This document shows positions 51,601-59,941 of a DNA stretch of 62,000 nt, in pieces. Each line of letters opens with the position of its first letter. The first letter of the stretch is position 1. The DNA is from Diphasiastrum complanatum. Its lineage: Eukaryota; Streptophyta; Lycopodiopsida; Lycopodiales; Lycopodiaceae. A program made the position numbers and the translations under genes. The notes under the pieces were generated by a model, which had not been told where the DNA came from, did no database searches, and saw only the letters and a list, made by a program, of their open reading frames with translations. The stretch is taken from positions 71,091,957-71,153,956 of the forward strand of contig CM055095.1 of the NCBI GenBank assembly GCA_029204225.1, written 5' to 3'.

Positions 51601-54600
51601 TTTGATTTCCTACAGATTCCAATTGCCTCGATTTGGGCCATCATTGGATTGTTCTTGAAATTGTTGAAACGATCCATGATACGAGTTTCCTACACGACCA
51701 AATCTGCCAACACGTCCTCTCACTACAAGAGCTTGATCAAATCCCTTGTTGCAATGACTCAAGTTCTCTTGACGTTGTTCTTCCTGCAAAAGCAATCCAC
51801 CTAACTCTTCATAGGTTGGAAGATTTTCCCGTGTAACAAACATTTGATGTGACTCACTCAAACTATTCAATGTCAACTGCACGATCTCACGATCCTGTAC
51901 TCGCTCTCCAACTGCTGCTAATTGGTCACGAATCCCTTTGATCTTCAGTAGGTGATCAGCAACAGTTGCACCATCATCCATCCGCAATGTGTGCAGCTTC
52001 GTCTTCAGGAATAGCACTCGAGATGTGTTTGTGGTCTCAAACAATGCCTTCAACATATCCCATGCTTCTTTTGGTCCTTCTAAATCCGAAATGTAGGGAA
52101 TAATTGCATCTCTAACTGATAAGTTGATGACATTTTGTGCTTTCCATTTTCTCCTGTCAAATGTCCGCTGATCTTCTTAAATCACTGGCCTTGTCTCTTC
52201 ACCTGTCACGATCTCCCATAGCTCCTTTTCCATCAAAATGTTTTTCAGTTTGAATTTCCAAACTGCATAGTTGTCGGCTCCTTCCAATTTGCTTGACTCA
52301 TTGAGGACACTCTCGCTTAGAGTTGCCATTACTGAACAGATGAGTTCAGATCAAGTAATTTATCACACCACAAAACTGTATATTTTTCTGGTTATACACC
52401 TGATATCGGAATGGAGCGCGGAAGTACGGCTGCTCAGGATCCTCCTTAACTTGTGCGCGTGGATCCGATATTGGAGCATGCGATATCGGACTGGAGCGCG
52501 GATGTACAACTACTCGAAATTTTCTTTAGCTCGTGCGCTTGGATCCGATATCGGTATGGACAATATCGGACTGGAGCGCGGATGTACGACTGCTCGGGTT
52601 TCTCTTCAGCTAGCGCGCTTGGATCCGATATTGGTACGGATATAAAAAAGAGAGAATATAAGAACTTTCAGAGGAAATCTTCTAGATTCCCTACTTCGGC
52701 GCAGCAGCTACGCCGCCTCCTCTTTGCTTAGATTTCGAAACGAGTGATCGTGCAAACAGACAGATATCACTAATATGAAAGGTATGAAGCCTCAAAGCTC
52801 TAAATGGCAATACTAGACACTGTTTGGTGTGATTTGCAGTACGCCAAACAAACAAATGAGAGATTTCTTGGCACAACTCTCTGACAAATGACACTTCTCA
52901 CAAAGACTAAAAAAAATTGTAAAACTTTTCCCACTCAACATATTTTCAATCTGTCTGATGCTGCCCTGGCCTTTCCAATGCCTCCGGGACTGTGTCTTCG
53001 TTCCCCACTAATAACTGTGAGCTCCAAAACCTGCAAAATACATCAAGAAGAATTTCTTCCAGCCGTTTTTTTTTTGCCTCTCCAAGCTTACACTTCTTGT
53101 GAAGGACTTTCTCACTTCGTTGCGGAGCCTGTGACAAGCTGTATCCACTGATCAGGCACACAGGACTATCATAGCTCTGATACCATGTCAATAATCAGAT
53201 ATGCAACATCAAGCATTCACCAAAGAAGCCGGAAGAAGAACACGCACTATCAATCTATCACACTACAACATACTGAATGAAAAATGCACATATAAACCCT
53301 GAACCCTGATAGAGAGGGAGAACCTAGGAGTAGACTACTAGACTAGCCAACGGCTAGTTACAACTAGTAATAAAGTACATCGTAAACAGTAACTAAGAAG
53401 TGTAACAATGAAGTTTATCACTGATTTCTAACAGGTTTGTCACTCTCAAGATGTTTCAATGAACATGGCAGTATTTCAAGCTCCTACTATAGGAAACAAG
53501 AACAGATTTGAAAGTTACAGCAGCACTCAAGGTTTCCATACTTTTCTGTTCTCTTGCTAGTTTTATGTATATTCCATGATCACAAGACTTGTGCAAGTAC
53601 ATAGTATTATAGTCAAGTCATGGAAAGCATTTCATGAAGTCCCACAATGCATCTTTGGGGCCTCCCGTTTTTGGGTACAGTCAATATACTCTATCTGCCT
53701 TTCTGGGATGTAGCTTCCTGGTCGTGAATCTGTGATCAACTAAGAAACAAGATGACTTATATGTGGAAACTAAGGTGGAAAAGGCTCTTATTTTTTTTTC
53801 CTTTGTCATAGAGTGTGGTCAAACAAATTTGATTATTCTTTTGCTTCATGTTGTCAGCCCATGGTGGAGCTAATAATTCAACGTTACACGAGAGAAGCTG
53901 GGGTCCGTAATCTAGAACGCCATTTGGCTGCGCTTGCACGTGCAGCAGCAGTAAAAGTCGCAGAACGTGAACAAGCTTTTCAACTTCCCCCTGGGGTGCA
54001 ACCTGAACCTTCTTCACTTTTGGAGGGAGGCAATCTAAGTGAGAATGGGGATGTAGAGATGGAAGTTGAAGCGATGGGTGTTCATGGACGTGACGTAGCC
54101 ACTGCAATGGCTGGAATTCAACCTTTTCTTGTTGACGAGACAATGCTTGAAACAGTACTTGGAGTAAGTCTTTTTTGCAGGCAAATACACAACACATTTA
54201 TCTGCTGAAAGATGAATTTGTAGAAGTGCAAGTTTCATCACTGGAACAATTAGCTATATGGAACTAACTCCAAAGAGACTCTATGCATGAATATAGAAGA
54301 AAACTTTGAATGTTCCTAAACTGTGAATGACTTGTGATTTGCCTGAAATGGCTTTAACTAGTATGGTGTGTGCAGCCCCCCAAATTCGATGGCAACGAAG
54401 CTGCAGAAAGAGTTTCTACTCCTGGTGTAGCAGTTGGACTTGTCTGGACTGCTGTTGGTGGTGAGGTTCAGTTTGTTGAAGCAACTGCCATGGTTGGAAA
54501 GGGAGACCTACATCTGACCGGACAGCTAGGAGATGTTATTAAAGAGTCAGCTCAAATTGCCCTCACATGGGTAAAATCTTAAATTTGTTTCCCAACGTGA

Positions 54601-57600
54601 TATTTACTTCGTTGTGATGCCTCTTCTTGGATTGATCAGCTGAGTTCCAAGTTGACTTGATCAGAAGTGCTGTGCAATGTAAGAGGTTGCTTAAACTTAT
54701 TTGAGATTTTGTTTCCAAATGAACACTTCTGCTACTGTTTGTTTTTTTTTAATCTGCTACTGGTTTGACATATGCCCTACAAGTTTGCTGCAGCTTGCAA
54801 GATCAAGTCCCATAAGGAAAATGTGGACAAAATGATTATGAACTTCAGTGGGCATAGTTTTTCATGGGAAACTACTATAGTTGATGTGCACATTTTGTGA
54901 TCCAAAGAAACACGAACTGTATTTCAAGGTTGTTATAGATTTTTGAGTCTTCTGACTGTCCATAAGGGTTACTCATATACTCATTTAACTCCTTTCAAAC
55001 ATTCATTCATACACAGATTATTTGATCTTAGTGTTCAACAGTATTGAAAACATTCAAGTATGGTATCATTTCCAGTCTTTTTCATGGAAAGAATGGTGTG
55101 GATGTTGATTAATTTGTAGTAACTGATAGCTCCATGAGTGTGAAACTCTATGCATTATTTTGATGTTTGATGCTTTCTTCAGAAGGTTGGGTGATGAATG
55201 CTATAGTAATGCACAAGTAGGAAAGCTTGTGACCTCGGATTTCCTAAATTGTCTTGGGGATAGCTTACTTTAGATTTCAGGCCCTCTGGAATTTCTACCT
55301 TAGCGTTTCCCTCATAGAGGGCAGGTTGGATGATAATTTTCGGTGGTTTATCCTTTTAAGTAAAATAGAGTTCAAATCAGCAGCACGTGGCATCCTTAAG
55401 AAATTGATTTTCTATTATCACTTTGTGGATTTTCTTTTTGATTAATTTGTCTACTGGAATTTGGAAGTAGGTAAGGGCAAGAGCTGCTGAGTTAAAGCTT
55501 GCAAATGCGGAGCAAACAAATTTGATGGAATGTCGTGACATCCACATACATTTTCCGGCGGGAGCTGTCCCAAAAGACGGCCCTTCAGCAGGTGTAACCT
55601 TAGTGACTGCCTTGGTTTCACTCTTTGGGAAACGTTGTGTACGCGCTGACACTGCAATGACTGGAGAAATGACTCTCAGAGGCCTTGTCCTACCTGTTGG
55701 TGGCATTAAGGATAAGGTATGTTTACCATGATGTTCATGTTTTGATGATTAACTAGGAATGCTGTTGCTATTCACAGGCACACACACACGCATGCACATG
55801 CACACACACACACACACATGCACACATGTGCACATGTGCTTTGCACACATGCACTCGTTTGCACACACACATACAAATGAAGTCTGCGGTTTTTGTAAAT
55901 AGGAAGTTTTGCTTTGAAACAGAAGATTCAGGCATAGTTCTGTATTCTGAACTTTTTAGCTGCTTCATATTACAGTCTTTTGCACTACACATGTTACTAG
56001 ATGAGTTCATTCTTTGCGGACATGTTGATTAATCTTCCTGATTGGTACATATCACATGAGCATTTACTGCACTGCCATGCTTTTCTCCTTTGTTAAATGT
56101 TAATCTATTTTCAAATTTTCTCATTCAACAAGATCGATTTGAGCATAGCAGTTCGTCAAAAGCTTCAACATATTGTAGACACAGTGTGAAGGAGAGCAGT
56201 ACAGACTGAACATTTCTTTACAAAGATCAACAACATTTATGTGTATCTTCCTTCCTAGGTCTCTTAGATCTTTCAAAAAGTGCCGAGTTTTGCTGCTTTG
56301 ATTTGTGACATTATTGTGGTTGATGAGAGCCCAATAGGTGCATTTTTGGAACTCTCCCCCAAAAAAAAACAAGAAATATATAAGGTTTTAAAATTTGTAT
56401 GGGCATGTTTTGCTTTGTTTTGATTATTTGATTCCTAAGCTGGCATCAGAACTTTTGCATTCATGATAGTGGTCAGTGAAATTGTATGTGGACATGCTCA
56501 TCTGGAACTACCATCTTTCATAACCTTTACCCGTTGTTATGGTGAATATATTTCAGATACTAGCTGCACACAGATGTGGCATCAAAAGAGTCATTTTACC
56601 AGAGCGAAACATGAAAGATTTACAAGAAGTTCCTGCAGCTATTCTTGCCAATATGGAGGTATTCTGAAACCTACTTGGTTTTCTTTGTTATCAGAATGTT
56701 TTACATCAATTTCTCTAGCTTATTATGGATTTGTAATTTGAAGTTCGAACCTTATTGAATTTATTGGAACTTATTATCTCATTAGATCCTCAAGTACTGG
56801 TTCACGACAACGAGTCAGTGTACTGGTCCCTTAATATCTGGTAATTAAATGAGGTTATAGACCTTGTAGTAGGGTGCCCGTCCAACATTAAGATTTGTGT
56901 CGTATTTGGTTGCTCATCAAAGATAGGCTTTTAGGGAAAATACCCCTTGGTTAAGGTTGATCTATGCATGAATACGCACCTAGATTCAGTCATGTTCCCC
57001 GGTTCTAGTTTTATAGCTGGATCGTTGGATAGGACATCTCATCTTGGGCCCCAGGATTCAATCACGAGTGAAGTTATAGAAGAAAAGCTATATTTGGCAG
57101 CCCACCAAACATAGGCTTTGCAGGAAAATACCCCATTGAATCAGGTTGCTTCATCTAGGCAGAAATACTCATCCCGAGTCTGCCGTCATACATGTTTTAT
57201 AGTTCTTGAGAATCATGTTGTTGTAAAGTGTACCATTCCGGACATTATCAACAAACTCATACATCATGATGCCAATCATGTGTCCATGCATAAGTTCAAA
57301 TTAAGATTCCATTGCGAAGGCACATCATACAGACAATCACAACTTATCACATTTGACATAGCCATCAAACAAAGGCAAGGTCCTTAAAGCATTTTCCTCA
57401 ACAGGAATGCTCTTGATACATCTTAATAAGACCGAAGAAATCTTGGAAAAATGTCTGTTTCGTCTATCTTGTGTCTGTCGGTGGGTAGTTACTGAAATTA
57501 AGAATGTATAGCATGGATGCTTGTTCATTCCTTCAGTTGCATTATGTGCAAAAATACACACTCAGCGCAATGATTCTTCATCATTTGCAATTTTTGGTGG

Positions 57601-59855
57601 TTTTAGGCCCCAAAGATATCGGCCCCATATATTTCTTGAGGAGATTTATGTGGAACACAATGTGCATTTTCCAAGTTGGAGTGAACTCCAGTTTATAGGT
57701 CACATCATTTGTGGCCTTAGCACCTTGAAATGTTCATAATAGCTGTAAGAGCATGCTAGGACACAATTGCACTTTCTCTTTGCATTTACGTAACCATTTC
57801 TTACCAAGCTTTGGCACTAACCAATGTCCACTATGGAAGTTTACTGTTCCACGACCAGTACCAAGCTTTGGCACTAACCAATGTCCACTATGGAAGTTTA
57901 CTGTTCCACGACCAGTACCGTACGACGTCTTACATCAATATCAACATGTCTTTGATGAGCCCAATCTTTACCACCATTGTAGGATGCCAATCACCATAAT
58001 TAGTTGCTTCTAGGTACAATACTCATTCCTTGACCTCCATATTAGTGTGTTCCAATTTCCTCAAGAGAGGGTTCAACCACAAAATCTGATATAGAGGTTT
58101 TGTTGTTTCTAGTCAGAATCTTTGGTGCTTATGTTATTATTGTTGAAAACAAAACTGGTATCAAACTACTGCATATTGAGCTCTTAATGAAATATCCATG
58201 AGGGATAGAGGGGATAGATTTCTCATGGGTTAATTATTCGACTAGTTGGCTCCAAGATACGTCTTAGCTCAAGCTTCCGTCTGATAGATGTTCATCCATT
58301 AGATGAATACGAGACTTTGTTCTATTCTTCATGGTCTATATGAGCTTTGTGTCGTGACATTTGGAGTTACTAATGATTCAACCTGCCTTTTAACTTTTTT
58401 AGGAACACTATCATTTGTCCTGTTGGTACATCTTCAATGGTGTATTTCAATGGCCATTCCCATAGAATATCTTCTTTGTGTGACCATTTTGTTCATTTGT
58501 AGTCATCTTGTAACTTTTGCCTCAGAATCGATAATTAGTCTTAGACTACACAGGTTCCTTTGTTGCTTTTAAGGTTGGGTTCCTTGACTTTTTGTATCTA
58601 TAGTAACTTTCAACCTAATTCTTCTAAAGTTAAATTTGTTCAATCTTCACATGTTCCTATTGATGCTCATCATGTCCTTATGAGTTTATCCATAGACCTT
58701 CATAGGTCTTAACACTTCTAAGCAAAATTGACACTTATCTCACTTTTGATTGTTAGTCCTTCCGTCAACCTATACTCCTCATTGAAAATCTCACTCTGTA
58801 ATCTGTAATGTTAATGATGAATATAGTATTGAGATAGATATTGAATATGTAGAAGTTAATACTATTAGGGGTCAAGAATGAGGTGTTCTTGTGGACGAGT
58901 GTAGGAAACTTCCTTTTCGCCTAATACCCATGAGAAAGGGTTAACCATTTTTCCCTCAAAGAAGTAACATCCATGGCATTCTTAAGTGGAACTAATAATT
59001 TCTTAAGTCATTCTTCAAAAATGGGTTCTCTAAGCATGCACATATCATCATGTGTGCACCATTATTAGAGTATATTAGCTTGCACACATATTTTTTTCTA
59101 AAATTTTAAGATTGTATTTTCTACCAAGGTTCATTCTTCCAAAAAAAGGCCCAAAGTTGCTTTTTGGTTATGGGTTCCTAGATTTGTTAGTATTTTTTAC
59201 GTACTCCTATAATAAAGTTGATAGTGACTCGAAATTCAATACTTGGTAAATGACATGGTCAATCTATTGTCAAGGCTACATGGGATTTTTTTGATTTATT
59301 TGCTCATGTCACCACTATAACAAATCAAGTTCATGCTCTTAATTTCACCATACAATATTGCCCAAGGACGTGTGAAACCTGAATCTTTAAAGTCTTTGTT
59401 TTACTCCATCATATGCATTCTAGGGTTTTTTCATCAGTTTTAACATGTTAGACTATTTTTCACATATGTTGTTTATATAGTTTCTTCTCTACAATTTTAC
59501 AAATATTATGAATCTAATTTTTTACATGTAGTTAGATATCATATCAAACTTGATTATAGACCCGGAAAAAACTATGAATCACAAGGTTGTATCTATTTTT
59601 TGTTTAAAGTTGGGAGCTTGTTATAGCCATGTGCAATTTATTGAGTATTGTACTCTAGTAGCACATAGGAGATATTAGAACAAATTTAGGGCCACTTACC
59701 CATCGCATCATTGAAAAGGAAGGTTGACTAACATCCATGCCCTTAGAAATATCTTGAGGAATGCACTTGCCACCTAACCTACCATGCTTATCTTTTTCAA
59801 GGCTTGTATACTTGCAACAACAAAGAGATTGAAAAGAACAAGGAGTTGTGAAAGC

Positions 59856-59941
<86 letters not shown>

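Larger units (their letters stand above)
48540..51614 (+). mobile_element. Complete non-autonomous LTR retrotransposon, 3075 bp
   Basis: LTRs 48540-48994 and 51160-51614 (both 455 bp, TG...CA) differ at about nine sites by eye. Target duplication GATTT/GATTC (4 of 5). Primer site TGGTATCAGAGCC (iMet) directly after the 5' LTR; purine tract AAGGAGGG directly before the 3' LTR. The 2165-bp interior has no protease, RT, RNase H or integrase. It has a gag-like start and an unrecognised ORF. It must be mobilised in trans, probably by a copia element. Confidence 0.93.
47460..53433 (-). mobile_element. Truncated Ty1/copia element, antisense
   Basis: 5' LTR at 53186-53433 (element sense starts TGTTAGAAATCAGTG and ends ATTGACA), primer site TGGTATCAGAGC just inside (53185-53174), leader, gag, zinc knuckle, protease and the start of integrase, then truncation at about 47460. 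No RT, RNase H or 3' LTR. A 3075-bp LTR element at 48540-51614 splits gag from its zinc-knuckle region. Confidence 0.88.
45574..53857 (+). other. LON2 intron 12 (8.3 kb) with copia and a nested LTR element
   Basis: Begins with a microsatellite 9 nt after the donor. 45670-47460 shows nothing recognisable. Then a truncated antisense copia (47460-53433) containing a complete non-autonomous LTR element (48540-51614). 53434-53857 has nothing recognised. Confidence 0.85.

Noticed and set aside
52402-52641. Regular repeats suggesting a CRISPR-like array
   Set aside because: Only three directly adjoining 80-bp units without spacers, inside a copia leader in a plant nuclear context.
53757-54241. Minus-strand open frames of 68-146 codons
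   Set aside because: Antisense shadows of LON2 exon 13 and its flanking introns.
58303-58572. 89-codon open frame as a possible gene
   Set aside because: Its only resemblance is to a decayed RT motif; there is no conserved continuation or splice support.
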